A program made the translations under genes and the position numbers. The notes beneath the pieces were generated by a model. The model worked only from the letters and a program-made list of their open reading frames with translations, made no database searches and was not told where the DNA came from. Positions 42,471 to 56,300 of a stretch of DNA of 64,000 nt are shown in pieces (the first letter of the stretch is position 1; every line of letters begins with the position of its first letter). The DNA is from Diadema setosum. Its lineage: Eukaryota; Echinodermata; Echinoidea; Diadematoida; Diadematidae. The DNA lies in NCBI GenBank assembly GCA_033980235.1, contig CM067064.1:33635497-33699496 (forward strand), given 5' to 3'.

Positions 42471-44722
42471 CCCCTAATGTTCCCCTTCCGCAGCGGGGAC
42501 TGGGACAAAACGCGGTCTTACCTCTCCCCTCGTTGTCCGCTGCAGAGGTTTCCCAGCGCTGTGATCAGAGAGCTGCAGGATCAAATCCCATACCAGTGCC
42601 ACACTATATTTTCTTTTACCCTTGTCAAGCTCGCAGATACAATTTGTGAAGATGATGATACATCTTCAAAGAGATCATTTTGCAACCCTGGAGAAACGAA
42701 TTAGCACCAAGGCACAGACATATATACCTCTTCTAGGAATTGACTGCTTTTGTTTCAAACCATTTTTTTTTTTTTTTTGGGGGGGGGATGGGGTTAAAGG
42801 GGAGGGGAGTTCTATGCCACCCTGAGTAACTGCAGCTGCTGAACTCTCACTTGATGTTAAAAAACATTGGTCCACTGAAATGACAAGAGAAGCAGACTCC
42901 CTGGTTTGTTTTCAAGTTTTCAAACAGTTGTTGTAGCAGACCGAAATACCTCACGTAATACATGGGCACGACACCTTTTTAGCTGATGATGGAACCCCAC
43001 CAACTGTGAGCACTTAGCAAATGTAATTGTGTGGTCAGGTCCACATGTCGGGATTTTTTTTTATGCTTCTGTGTATCAGGTGCAAGCCATGCCAGTTTTT
43101 TTTTTTATTTAAAAAAAATTTTTTTAAACACATTGCACACTTTACATTGATGTGACATGTTTGCCAAGAAACTGATTCATTGCATTGTTTGTCTTCAAAT
43201 GTGGATACACCAAATATGTATTATTGTCACCTCGTGTATAAACACCTTGTGTTAGCTATGTGTCACTCTACTGGATCTATCTGAAACATTGTCATCTATC
43301 AAAACTTTTTTTTTTTTGAGAGGTCAATGCACTTTCAGAGATACCATTTTTGTTTTAGTGGATCGTTTGCAATGTAAAGTGTATAATATACTCAATCTAG
43401 CCTCTATTTCCAATCTAGAACTTTTAGAAAAAAGTGTCTGTATCTTCTGTAGGCACTTCCAAAGTTCTTTAGATTGTACCTCTATCTTTTGAGACAAAAA
43501 GAAAGAAAGAAAGAAACCCAAACAAACAAACTTGGCAGCAAAATAATAGCACCTGTGATTTTTTTTTTTTTCAATAACTTAAACTGCTTCCTTGTTTGGC
43601 AGTTAATAACTCCATTACCCTTGAAATGTCTTTTGTTTGCCAGCACATTCTTCAGTAGCCTTCCATGTGTGTGAAAAAATAATGAACTACTTATACTTTG
43701 ATCATGGATTACTGTCCTGGTTATTTCATATGAGTCATTGTGCCATGTTACAGAAACTTACCCTTTGTTAAAATTTTCACAGTGCCGATGAAAAGGAGGA
43801 CCAAACATTTCAACTCTAAATCTGTTTACCACAGGCAGATTTAAAAAAACAAAAACAAAAACTATTACTACACATAATGCACCAGCAACATCAGCAAAGA
43901 AAACTGCAGTTTTTGATAGGCAAAAAATTAATTGCACACTAGGACTGCTGTTCTCAGTCTTGTCATATATGATATGGAAACAACAACATCGTAAAGTCTG
44001 CCTTTGTTTTGAACATAACTGGATTACATTTGCAGATGAAGCATTTGATGGTCAGCACACTGCTGAATTAAACCTGTATTACCTGAATTACCTATGATGA
44101 CACCCAGTAAAGTCAAAGACTTGCAGAGGGCCATTCAAAGGATCTAATACTGAGCCTGAGCAGTTTCATGTGATGTATCCACGGGATGGTCAATTTATGC
44201 AATCTGGGTTACATTTGTTATGCTTCTGTTTCCAGTAATCATTGAGTTTAGACTTGTTACCTCGACAGCTTCTGCATTTAAGGCTATTCCAAGAATTTAC
44301 TACTCTTCGGCTGAAAGAGTTTAGCCTCTTACTATTTTGACACCTTCCTTTATACAACTTTATACTGCTTAAAAAAAAAACAAAATAAAGCAAAACAGAA
44401 CAAGATCTCCCGAAGCAAAAAAGTTAAGTTTTGATGCTAACAAGTGATTAAAAAGCAAAACCAAAAACAGAAGTTGGCGTCCTGAGAGGTGATAAAGCAT
44501 GACTTAAAGACATGTGACCATCCATCTCAGATTCCCCACATGATGAGGTCATCGAAATAGTCCCCATCACTAATCTACTGTCTGACCGCACTCAGCATTC
44601 AAAAAGAAACAGAAGGTTTTTAAAAATTTTTTTTTTTTAATCGCAGAGTGAAGACCGAGTCGTCCAGTGACTAACAAAAGAGTGGCTCATATCAAACCAA
44701 CTCTCTAGACTTTAACATTAAC
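42471..44722. other. AT-rich non-coding stretch
   Basis: T runs near 42763, 43100 and 43306. No gene or bounded repeat supported. Confidence 0.45.
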
Positions 44723-45135
44723 TTAAAGGGAAATGAACCCTGTATACATGCATGGATTGAGTTAACACAGCAATATCTATCACATCGATCAGTAAAACTT
44801 TGAGGAAAATCCGACGATCTGTTGAAAGTTTATGAATTTTTAGAGTTTTGGTGCCATCATTGCCTGATGCAAAGACTACAAAATTTTGTGACATCGCAAA
44901 TGGAAAAGGATAAAATGAATAATACACAAAGAAAATTCAACATATTTTCACTTTTCTATATCATGATAGCATAGTATTAAAAAGAATATTTGAGTTACCT
45001 CTTTCAGAAAGCAGGGGGAATAATATTACCCCTTTACCATATATATATGTCAGTAACAAGTCAAAGGGAATGTGTACTTTCTGATATGAAATTTGTGGAA
45101 TTCTCTTTATATTTTATATGTATCTTTTGAAATCA
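44723..45135. mobile_element. Family B element, copy 4, right arm truncated
   Basis: Starts TTAAAGGGAAATGAACCC and contains CAGGGGGAATAATATTACCC. The homology stops after CTCTTTATATTTTATATG, so most of the right arm is missing. Confidence 0.8.
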
Positions 45136-46386
45136 TTATTTCATAATATGCCAGTATAGGATTCTTTGAGATGGTATTCCAGTGTGGGTTTCTTTGTGAT
45201 GGTATGCCTATATGTAGCTCTCCTTCATAAATAGCAGGATGCACTCTATGCTGTAGTGGCTATCAGCACATCAAATCAGGATGTTATCGCAGCAATCAGC
45301 AGTCTGCTTGACACTGTAGGAGGGAGGAAAGGGAAATTATTATCTATTCTTTCTCCGTTGACCTTAGATTGATGTACGTACGCGCACAGAAGCTATCTCA
45401 TGTCTAATCCCGTCTCTCGTCTTTGTCTTGGAGAAGCTGTCTTGGCTTTGTCAAAGTGCAGTGGCATCACAAAAATGATTGACAAAGAAATAGAGCTCAA
45501 ACCACAATCAATGTACATGCAATGTACATCAATAGTGACGTTTCTGATATTTACTCTAGATTGATTTTTTTTTTTTTTTCCAGATGAGTTTTGAAAGGGC
45601 CTCTAAAAGCGCTTTGCAAAGGTTGCACAATTTGTTACATAACTTCTTGTTCAACATTAACACTCTGTTAATCAAATAAATCACCCTCAGTTGCTACGTG
45701 AAAATATGTAGGCCTACATATTATGTAAGTACTCAGTTTCTGAAAACCTGGCAATATGAAAGCATTACCATTTACAGTATGTTCTCCAGAGGTATCCCAA
45801 CATTTACATATAAATCAGTTTGTTAACCTGCAAAATTTGTATCCACACTCTTGAAATTTCTCTGATTTGGCAAATACTCTTTTAAGACCTTATAGTGTAG
45901 GGATCCATGGGTTGCCCCATTCATTTTCTGCCCACCAGGATATGTACATTAAAAAACCACAAATAGCGCCGGTCAGTTAATATGGGCATCAAAGCATACG
46001 CTCATCAGTAACTGTTGACTTTAGTTGACATATAATCTTCAGATTAGCGTGTACTTCTACACAGAGATCAATAGTAAAGGTACACACAATTCATTATGGG
46101 CCAGTCTTCCCACTCCATATGATATCCCCATGCTCCGGGTCTTTAAAATGCAATAGAATTGCTAAAAATACTGTCATTCTGATTTTGTGTTAGCAAAGTT
46201 CTAACCTTTTCGTAATGTTTTAATCCATTTCAGTTGCCTTTGCACATGTGATGCCAGCAACTGATAGTGAAGAAAGAAGAATGTCAGTTTGTGGTGTTTT
46301 ATTTTGTTTTCTTTGTTTGTTTGTTTTACAGTTGATGAAGGCATTACAATGGTTTGTAGTTATGGATTATATATGTATTAAAACAA
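45136..46386. other. Non-coding stretch
   Basis: No supported gene. A T run lies near 45567. Confidence 0.45.
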
Positions 46387-46555
46387 CGCTGCACACTGGC
46401 ACTGGTCCGATGGTCCAGGACCAGTAAAAATCACCGTTAGACCAATAACTTTTTTTCAGGAATGGACCAGTAAAAGATGGAAAAACTATTAAAGTACCTA
46501 CTGGTCAGACAGACGGGTCCGACCAGTGGAAAAATTGTGAGTGCGTGCAGCCCTG
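46387..46555. mobile_element. Small hAT-like element
   Basis: The left CGCTGCACACTGGCACTGGT and the reverse complement of the right end (CAGGGCTGCACGCACTCACA) are imperfect inverted repeats. Both arms carry further GGTCC/GGACC and ACCAGTAAAA-type blocks. It is 169 bp and non-coding. Confidence 0.55.
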
Positions 46556-47402
46556 ATTGAAATATATTGATATAATACGCACGATGCATCCAAGTTTTGG
46601 ACAGCTTCTTTTTACTTCTGTGAGTCAGAAAAGGAGGCAAAAATAAATGATCTTTCACCGTGCCTCAAATGCCACTTTTCTGGCTTGAAATACGCTTGCA
46701 TCATTCCCTCTCTTGTCACTTCTGGTTTCTGCGCCGGGGCATGACAAAAATTTTCCATGACGAACTTCTGCTCATTTTTTGGGGGAGGGGGGAAAAGATT
46801 GGGAGGGGGGCAAGCTTGTCACGTTGTCGTGTCCTTGATCGAAAATACATTACTCACCAGGTTTTTCCCTTTTTCATGTCTGCCCTCAAATACCCTTGTC
46901 GATTCGAAAATAGGCGAAATCCTGAGCGGGAGAACCGAATGGCAGCAGTCTGCCTCAAACAGTTTGACAGCATTATGAAGAAAATGTCAGTTTTCCTTTT
47001 TTTCTTTATATCTTTTTCTCTCTTAGCCTTTCAAACTGTGTTAAATTGCTGTAGAATGATGTGTGAATGAATGCTCCATATATATAAAATTAGACAGAAA
47101 AAAGAAAGTTGATAATGGAAAATTTACAAGAATTTCTGTGACCACTGCCTTCCCCCATCCACTGCATACACCTTGTATTGTCTTATTCTGTGGAGCATTG
47201 TACATGTACATATGTATAAGGCAAGTTTTATTGCATGTTTGCATAATATTTGTTTATACCCTATCTCAGTGTGTGATTTATAAATATGAGGGAGAATGTT
47301 TAATAGGTTATACAAATTATACATTGGAAATCTTAACAGAAAAAGACTGTTGGTCCTCATCCAATTCATGTATAAATGATCGTATTGTATAAGAATTTAT
47401 AA
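46556..47402. other. Non-coding stretch with an unexplained frame
   Basis: A 136-residue + strand frame (46660-47070) crosses a GC-richer block at 46660-46980. It shows no domain and ends in a hydrophobic run from T-rich sequence. Probably not a gene; conservation of the block would be worth testing. Confidence 0.35.
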
Positions 47403-47616
47403 ACTGTAAAACCAGAAATTTTCACGTGCATGAAACTTTTGCAAATTTTGATGGAGCCAAGATTTGCAAGAGTAAAATGCACGCGAAAATTTCTGTCTAC
47501 AAATTGCATTTAATGCAAGTGGTGATTCTTGTAAGTTTCATGAAGCAGAAAAGGCTGTCATGATCGGCTTCGATTCACAAATGTGTCATGCCGCGAATAT
47601 TTCTAGTTTTACAGTA
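47403..47616. mobile_element. Family J element, copy 2
   Basis: ACTGTAAAACCAGAAATTTT at the left and the reverse complement ACTGTAAAACTAGAAATATT at the right form inverted repeats of about 33 bp with mismatches. It is 214 bp and non-coding. Confidence 0.85.
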
Positions 47617-49512
47617 TGTGATCCATCACTGGGAAACCTGGTTTTCTGATTTTGTTGCTTTTGTTCTCTTGACTGTAGGCCTTTAAAGGCCCTGATTTAA
47701 TTTTCTTGGATTTTATTCAAGAAACCTCTACTGCAGAAATTGTGAGAAAACAGGTCACCATATATAACGGTTTATTAAAACAATCGTCAATGCTTAGTTG
47801 TAGTATCCAGCATTCCAACAGTGTTGCTTCAGAAACGCTGAAAATAGTTTTCCAATGTGAAAGCATTTCCTCAATTTGAAACTTGAACAGGAGATGCTCA
47901 CAAAGACCATTTTTTAATTCACCAAATGTCACATTTAATTCTTACTTTTCATCCAAAATCACTGTCTACTTTGCCGTAATGCTCTGAGCATCAACGTCTG
48001 TGACCTTATCAAGATATCTTGATGATGAGTCGTACATAATCATTTTCTTTGGTATGTATTATAAAGTTAAAGTAATTGGTAAACCCACAGCTGTCAATGA
48101 CACATTTCTTTGAAAAAAGAAATCTGTGAATGGCCCAAATTCACCAATTATTTTAATGACCCAATGGTGTCTACAGGTCACGTTTCATTGACATTTTCAG
48201 GAACTTGTGGATACCGACGGTCTAACAAACGAAATCTTGATAAAATTTGGAGGGTTTAGCTAATGTTTGTAACGATCTTTGCACACAAGTCAGTGCATGT
48301 CTGGCATTAATCTCTTGAATGACAAATTTATGACTAAACCTGCAGCTGGAATAAAATATCAATTTAGTCCCAGACACTTTTTCATCCAGTCATATAACTG
48401 GATTAAAGCCCCTGACATTCACCCCTTCCCACAATGCTTTGCCCACACCATATACCTCATCCAAACCAAAAACCCCAAAACCATGTTGTTCAAGAACACT
48501 GCAGCATTTGTACTGGGACTCACTGACTCACGGGCAAAGCTAATCTGCTTCTCTGAAGTTTGAAATGTCGTAAAGGCAAAATGTGGAACTTTTAGTGATT
48601 TTTAACCACATTTAGCAGAGAAGGCATGGCGAGTTAAAAATTTCATTGTTTGAGCTGTTCAACTCAGGGATTCAAATTTGAAATGGTTGTCCCAGATATT
48701 CTACAGTTTGTGTCTTTTAAAACCCAAGACATGTTTAACCCTCTCACATCCAGCATTCTAAACTGCCCATCTGGACATCTTGTACAAAGAGACTGCAACT
48801 GGTATTGACCAAGTTAGACCAGTAAACATTTATACGTAGGTCATTCTCACTGGGACGATGTTGGAATGGTAACATTTTCAGCCTTGAAGTATTTCAGACT
48901 GCAAAAGAGAGAGAGAAAAAAAAAACACGAAAATGAATGAAAAATTAAGGAAAGGAAATCATTAAAACAAAACAAAAATGCTGGAAAAGTACTAGCAAGT
49001 TATCTAATTGTTACAGCAAAAAAAAAAAAAAAAATAAATAAATAAAAGATGCAGTGTATTCAGTGACATGTGATAAGATGTAATTTATACATCATTTGGA
49101 GACCCCCCCCCAAAAAAAAATAAGTTCATAGGTGTAAATTTATTGACTTTGAGCTTTTCTCGTCCATCATGGAGCGCAGGTTTAACAACTCTTTTATAGT
49201 TTAACAACTATCGATTTGCAATACCAGTAGTATAAAAACACTGTGTAAACTGTGTCAACGTGTCATGGAGACAGTTACAAGGTATTGTCCATGTGTCATC
49301 ACATTTTTATATTTGCAATATCTGACGGTGATATTTGTTAACAGATTTCTTTAACACGTGGATAAGTATTTTATTTGAAATTCTGTGAAATAAGAGCATA
49401 ATACGGTCATGGTGTCATCATGACACAGTTTTGTGAATTAGGGGCAGTGTGAACTTTAACACACATATTGTAGGTGTCAATGACGTTCATTGCCTGTGCG
49501 ACTGTAACTGAC
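47617..49512. other. AT-rich non-coding stretch
   Basis: A poly(A) tract lies near 49018. The 94-residue frame at 48279-48563 is not supported as a gene. Confidence 0.45.
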
Positions 49513-50180
49513 ATGTGACCCGCTACAACGAAAAGATCCGAATGTCTGGGAGAACAATTTTTTTTTTTTTTTGGAAAATGGCATGACGTTATTTCCTTAC
49601 TCTTTTACTTTAATTTAATAAATAACACAACTCATAAAAGTGCTTGGTTGTGGAAATGTTGATGATTTAATTAGCGCATGTCAAGTGGTTGAGGAAATCA
49701 GAGTTTCGAGAAAAATGCCTTCAAAGTTTTCTTTCCGACGCTATCATGATCAAGGGGAGGAGAGACAGTTTTCACTGCTTGACAATAGAAGGCATGCTCC
49801 TAGCGACCTCCGCGATGTTCATTCAAGCTTAGCGCCAGCGGTCTATGGACGACCAATCAGTAATCAGGATGCCACGCACTGACCAATAAGATCACTCCTT
49901 CGTTGCTAGGGGCAGAGACTAGCTGCGGTGCTAAATCCAAATCTTTGGACACGTTTCTGTTACGTTGAAAGTCAGAAAATCGTGGCCTAGAAAAATGGTG
50001 ATATCTTGCCTTTCCTTTGGTCATTTAGCTTCGAAATTTCGGCAGATGATAGAAAAAACGTTAGACTACAAAATTATGCCAAAAATAGAAATCCGATTGT
50101 TTTGACCAAATTTAATGTGACTTCAAACTCGATTTTCTTGGCCCAGCCGCCAGCGATCCTTTTGTTGTAGCGGGTCACAT
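49513..50180. mobile_element. 668-bp element K, ATGTGACCCGCTACAAC inverted ends
   Basis: The left ATGTGACCCGCTACAACGAA and the reverse complement of the right end (ATGTGACCCGCTACAACAAA) match for about 27 bp. The interior includes an 80-residue frame with no recognised motif. No transposase is present, so the element is non-autonomous. Confidence 0.88.
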
Positions 50181-51685
50181 ATTATGTTTCCCATTTAGGT
50201 AGTACTAGTGTAGGACTGTATAGAAGCCATGGAACTAACAGAGAGGTAACTGGATGTTTTGATTAGACAGTGTGAACATACTTGTACTTTTGCATTATGT
50301 GTCATGGACACATGATCAGAGATATGTAAGGAAGATATGTCACAGTATCCAGGGTGATAGGATGCTATTGTGACTTTTGAAGATTGTATTTGTGCCATGC
50401 AGATCTGTAAAGGGATCATACAGAGAGTGTGTGATTCCATTTACACTCTATAGATTGTGAAGGGGAGGAGTAACAAGGATTGGCTGTCAAGGGATTATCT
50501 TGGGTGTTGTTATATCCCAGGGGATAATCTTCTTGATCCTTTGTTAGTTTCTGTCCTAAACTGCTTGATATAGATACTTCTGCACACCAATGAAAGAGAA
50601 CATGAACTTTACAGAACAGGATCTGGGATTGGTTGATAAAGTTTGGGTTTGAGTTTGTTTATTTGCTTGTTTGTTTGTATGTTTTATTTCAATGCTGTTG
50701 CACAAAACCCACTCGCAGCATCAGGGCTGGTTTTCAGTGAGTCTTTACATGCTCCGGTTTACAGCATAAAATAGCACATGATACGGTACGAAATATAACA
50801 TTCACAAGAGAAAAAACATGTTGGCATTCAATAGGAACAACAGAAGTTATCTTACCAAAATAGAAAAGGGCATCTATTGACAGGAAAAAAAAAAAGAATA
50901 GAGAGAGGAACATATCTGCAATATCATAGACCATGTCAGGTTAAATCATATGATTAACAGACAGAATACGAGAAAGATATACAAAAATCATGTTTAGATA
51001 AAAGATTATTTCTGTTTTCATACAGATCTCAATCTACCCTATAAAATGGAGTTTGGAATATGATGTGATCAGTATTTGACATCATTTGCGTTAACAGGGG
51101 AATGAGGGATGTAACACTTTACTGCTCGTAATTAACTAGGAAAGAATTTGAAAGGGGAGAGTTTCCAAACTTTTCGCCCCTGCATAAAGGCATGTGACCT
51201 AATAGAAGCGTTGAGAAAGTGCGAGATGACGCACATGACTCCAAAAGCGTGCTTGTTACGAAACCCTTGGCAAGGGGCCCGCCAGTTTGACTTCACCGCA
51301 ACATTTTTGGCATCGGCCGAGATGAACACCACAGATCTCCAAAATAGCAAATTTCAGTTTATTCTTAGCTTTAACTAAAACAGCACCATAAATAAGCTGG
51401 GGGAAAATTGTGTACTCACATCACATAAAGAAAGACGGGAGAAAAAAAAACAAAAACGAGATCGGAATGAGCTTGAAATACTGTAAGGCATGAGGATGTC
51501 TTTGCTACTGTTTAGTGGTAGTTTCATTAACAGGGGAAATCTAATTTTCGCCGGCTAGTTATGTATCCCCAAGAGAAATCCCAATGTCACTTGATTCTGA
51601 AGTCAATTACAGCTATGTCCACTGCCTTGTGCCCTGCATTCACATCCTCTAAGATTCAAAGGTGCAGAGTAGAATTCTGCACCCT
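50181..51685. other. Non-coding stretch
   Basis: No gene seen. A minus-strand AAATAAAACATACAAACAAA-like tail near 50672 might be an old retroelement end. Confidence 0.4.
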
Positions 51686-51778
51686 TTAACCCGTTGAGGA
51701 CGAGTCCCGAGTATACTCGGGCAAGCGTCTATGGGAAATGCGTGTTGTAGCAAAATCAAACCGTCCTCAACGGGTTAA
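51686..51778. mobile_element. Family D element, copy 3 (best preserved)
   Basis: TTAACCCGTTGAGGACG at one end and its mirror CGTCCTCAACGGGTTAA at the other. The interior contains the perfect palindrome CCCGAGTATACTCGGG (51706-51721). The right TTAA is shared with the next element. Confidence 0.93.
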
Positions 51779-52340
51779 AGGACAAGTCCTCCTTCATAAA
51801 CATAAGGATTGAGAGAATGCAGCAATATTAGTAGAACACATCAGTGAAAGTTTGAGGAAAATTGGACAATCGATGCAAAAGTTATGAATTTTTAAAATTT
51901 TTGTGTTGGAGCTGCTGGATGAGGAGACTACTACAGCTTGTGATGTCATATGCGTACAACAGTTTAAAGAAAATGTAAAGAGAATTCAACATATTTTCAC
52001 TTTTTTCGCATAATAAAAGAGCACTTGACTTGCCTCTTTCTAAAGGCAGGGGGAATAATATTACCCATAACATATGTCAGTAAGGAGTCAAGGGAATGTG
52101 TACTCTTTTCAAAAGATGAAATTTTGTGAAATTCTCTTTATATTTTCCTTATATTGTTGTACTCCTGTGACATCATATGCTGCAGTAGTCTTCTCATCCA
52201 GTGGTGACTGCACAAAAACTTCAAAAATTCATAATTTTTGAACGGATTGTCTGATTTTCCTCAAACTTTCAATGATGTGTTCTACTAATATTGCTACATT
52301 TTCTCAATCCTTATGTTTATGAAGGTGAACTTGTCCTTGA
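51775..52340. mobile_element. Family B element, copy 3
   Basis: Begins TTAAAGGACAAGTCC and ends GAAGGTGAACTTGTCCTTGA. The centre has GGGGGAATAATATTACCC. It abuts family D exactly as at 32477. Confidence 0.9.
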
Positions 52341-53164
52341 AAATGGAAGGATTATAGATTCTCACATCAATCTTGGTATGTCCACTACCTCTTTACCTTA
52401 TTTCTATGACTTCTGGGTTTTATATTTATGCACAATGTGAGGACAGAGTGAAGTACCAGCCATTCTTAAACTGAGGGGTTGTAGATTTTGATAAGGGTAC
52501 TGTCTAGGTTATGAGCAGAAGGTTGTGAATATGCATCTTGTAAGACTCACAGACTTTGTAAGTGATGTAGCCATGCTATGCAGGGCATTACAGTGTATTT
52601 GGGGATTTCAGTTGTAGAAACTGATTAAAGAGACAGATCATCTTGTAAATAATTTCCTCATTAAAAAAGTTATTACTTGATATAGTCACCAGATAAGAAC
52701 AGAACATTTTGGAAAATGTGCTTAGAAATGCATTTCATACAGTTTTTAATTGTTGAGAGGAAACTCGAAAGCATGTTTCTTCTGCATGTTAAGGAGGTAA
52801 ATTTTGAATTTAGTTTTGCTCAGTTCTTGACATGTGTTCTGACTTGAATGTTTTGGACCCTGGAAGATGATTTGAGTAGATGGATCATGCATTGATTTAT
52901 GTCAAAAGAGCATACAAGTACATCTGTTTATATAGACAGATGCATGTTTAGGATTGATCATCCACAGAATTTGTGATTTACTTGTTGAAGGTAATCAGAT
53001 GTTTGCAGTATAAGTCATCCGTGCGGAGATTCCTTTTAGTGTCTGAATGTTCAGCATCTGGAAGCATATTCAAGAATGCACTTTAGAGACGTTATTATTT
53101 CTGTACTGAAGTCATAGAAAAACAGCCTGATATCATCATCCTGAGATGGGGAGTGGGGACTTTT
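52341..53164. other. Non-coding stretch
   Basis: No supported feature. Confidence 0.45.
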
Positions 53165-53335
53165 TGCAGCATGAAACTTTCACAAATATTGCCACTAGCA
53201 TTCAATGCAATGTGTAGACAAAGAAAAAAAAGTCAGAAAGAAAAATAGTGTGCATTTTGCTTTCATGAAACTTTGCTCCTTACAAAATTCACGAAAGTTT
53301 CATGCATATTCAAAAAATTTCTGGCTTTAGAGTAA
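53165..53335. mobile_element. Family J element, copy 3
   Basis: GCATGAAACTTTCACAAATA and GAAAGTTTCATGCATATTC arms, plus ATTGCCACTAGCATTCAATG as in copy 4 inverted. The outer ends are eroded. Confidence 0.65.
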
Positions 53336-56300
53336 ATCAGAAATCTGAAGGTGTACTGATGAAGATATCTAAATACCATATGATGCACTTTCAGCAATCT
53401 TACATGAGTTCAAGTACATTCCCACACCTGTGTTTTTGTGTCCTTTTGCTACTCCTTCACAGTCTCTCTGTCTGTAGGTAGATTTTAGTATACAGTACCT
53501 GTCTCTTCCACTTCGCCTTCATGATCCCCCAACCACCGGCCCTCTCTCAGTATGAATCACACATCAACCCCCATTAGCCTCGTTAGATGGCAGGAAACCT
53601 ACCTGACCTCCATGTTGTATCTTCGATCAAAGGGAATGGACACGACGTACGTGGCTGTCATGTGACTTCAAAAGAAGAAGCACTCTTTTCCCTCTTGAAA
53701 TACCTAATATATTTTTCCTGAGAATGAGTGAGGGTTATACTGTACCTCTGCCTTTGGTACCAACATGAATAAGTCTGTATTATATCCTTTAACTTCTAAC
53801 GCTGCCCAGGTGCTCATTGATTTTGAGAAAGTAACAGAAATATCTCATACAGAATGAGAAGATAAGAAAATCCGGCTAGTTGCTTGGATGTTTTGAAGGG
53901 TGTTTTTTCACACTGAAAAAGCTAGGTGATGCAAAATATCGAAGGCTGCATGAAAGTATAAAAGGGTCATGGACAACATAATTATGACCTCTAAAAAAAC
54001 AGAAACAAAAAAAAAATAGCTTTTACCTTTATGTCTCTTATGCACAACAGACTCCTTAGATACTTCTCTAGTGACAATAGTGTGCTTCATTTGTTAGTGT
54101 TTATAAACAGGGAGAAATGATTGGCTTGCCCTGAAAAATAAAAACAAAACAGTGTAAACTCTATAATACTTCTGCTTTTTACAACAAGAACATGAAACAG
54201 ACAAAATGCTTTTACCTAGCTGTCAGGAATGATACGTAATTGGTAATTTTGTAATTACATTTTGTGATTACAATTATAATTGATATGATATTGTGATTAA
54301 TGATAATGATATTGTAATTCATTTTGATTTTATTTCATTTGAGAAGCAAAATAAATATGAACGAACGAACGAATATGCCAAAGGGATATCATGCCAAGAA
54401 ACTGTTACTGAAAAAAAAAAAAGATTATTCTCAGAAGGAACCTATTACATGTCAACCACATGTTTCACCTCTACATGCTAATACAATGGGGGGAAGGGGG
54501 ATGGGTAGAGGGGCTTGAATTAGGATTGACATATGGCAGGCTGCTATTCTACATTACACATCTCTCTTTCATTAATGTGTGTCAAAGAAAATAAATATAT
54601 TTGAACACAAAACGAAACAATTCTTCTCTTGTGACTGCAAGTAGTGTCAGTTTTTGAGCATTTGAGAGAGCATGGTCATTTAAATCCACCTCCTGACTCT
54701 TGGCTTTTGTTGAAATCAACTTTGGAAATCAACTGTTTGTGAGTAGGGTCTCCCCTCATTTCATTGTCTGCCTGACCCAGGACATGCCCCGACATCTGGG
54801 AGAGAAAGTTCACCCGAAAACCTTCACCGGCACAATGGTGTAAATGCTGCATACCGGTCCCTGCACAATGGAAATCAATAGTGCTTTGTTGCGGCGCCAT
54901 CTTAGAAGAGCTTTGGTGGTAGAGTTTATATTTCCCCCACTCTCCCCCTCTCTCTTTCTCCCCCCCCCCCCCTTTTTTTTTTCATTTTTCATGTGAGATC
55001 TCTATCTTTGTAGCTTCAAAGATCTGACTATTCAGGATCCAGTGGTCAGAGAGAATGTGCGGCGGTCAGGTCATGTAATGTTGATATGACACGCATCAGG
55101 ACTCATTGTATGTAATCGCCCCCATGATGCTTCTTTGTGATGGGAATGGTCAGTGATGCGGTGCGGAAGATGAGAAGTGATGCGTGAGATCCAAACTTTC
55201 ATACCATAGGATCAGCAGAGCACACTCTCAGCTGTGCGTCCTTGTATGATATTTTTAGGCTCATCACTGAAAATTTGTCAGCTTCAGTATTTTTGTTGCT
55301 GTTGTTTTTTGACAGATTCAACAACAAAAAAACACACATAGGCGTACTTTCCACTTCCATGTCAAAAGATACTGAATGTGGTTGATAAGAACTTCACGTG
55401 GGCCATGTATTATTATTCTGCCTGCGTACCAGTTCAGTAGTGCAGTAAAGTAATGATGCATGATAAAATTTATGCATTCTTGGTAATTTGCCAACTCAGC
55501 TATACTTGTTCGTATATCATTTTTCTTATTTTCATTTTATTACTCTTGCTGTTGACTTGGCCTTGATTTTGTCATCTCTTTTAAGCAAATAGAAAAGAGT
55601 TCATTTTCCACTTAACTGGATGTGTCAATTCTTATTTTTAGTGTGAATGACCTTTAAAGAAAAGCTTTGGCAGAAAAGATAATTCCAGATTTGGAGCAGT
55701 CAAGGTCACTGTGGAGCAGTAGGATTCTTTTGCACACAGAAGGTCCCTTAATTATAATTTCTGGTGGTTCTTTTAGGTGAAACTCATTTTTTTTAATGGC
55801 TAATTTTAGTAAATGCCCATCATGGAATATCATGATAGTTTTTTTTTTTTTTTTTTAGTTTTTACCTCCATGAAAATTGATTCAGAAACAACAACTGTCA
55901 TCTTTTATCAATCTCTTTTTTTTTTGTATATCATAAGATTCTTTCTTTTCATTCATGGAGATGAAAATTGATAGCATGTACATCACTTCAAGAAAGGTTC
56001 TTCATAAAGTTATTGATTATTTAACCCCATAAATTTCAATAATCTGCAATTACTGCCATAAACATTTTGATATTTACATGTAAAGTATGTTTATTCCAGG
56101 TGATAATAGCATAATTATGTTTGTTAAGTGTATAAAACTCCCAATTTTACAAGAGTGCAAGAAAGGGGAAATTGTTCTCTAGAGACCACATGTGTCAATT
56201 TTCCATCATAATGTTGTCTGCTGTGGCAGTTTGGGATTATATGAATACTCATTCATTTTATCTTGAAGCAAAATAGAAGCTTTATTTTTGCTTGTTTGGT

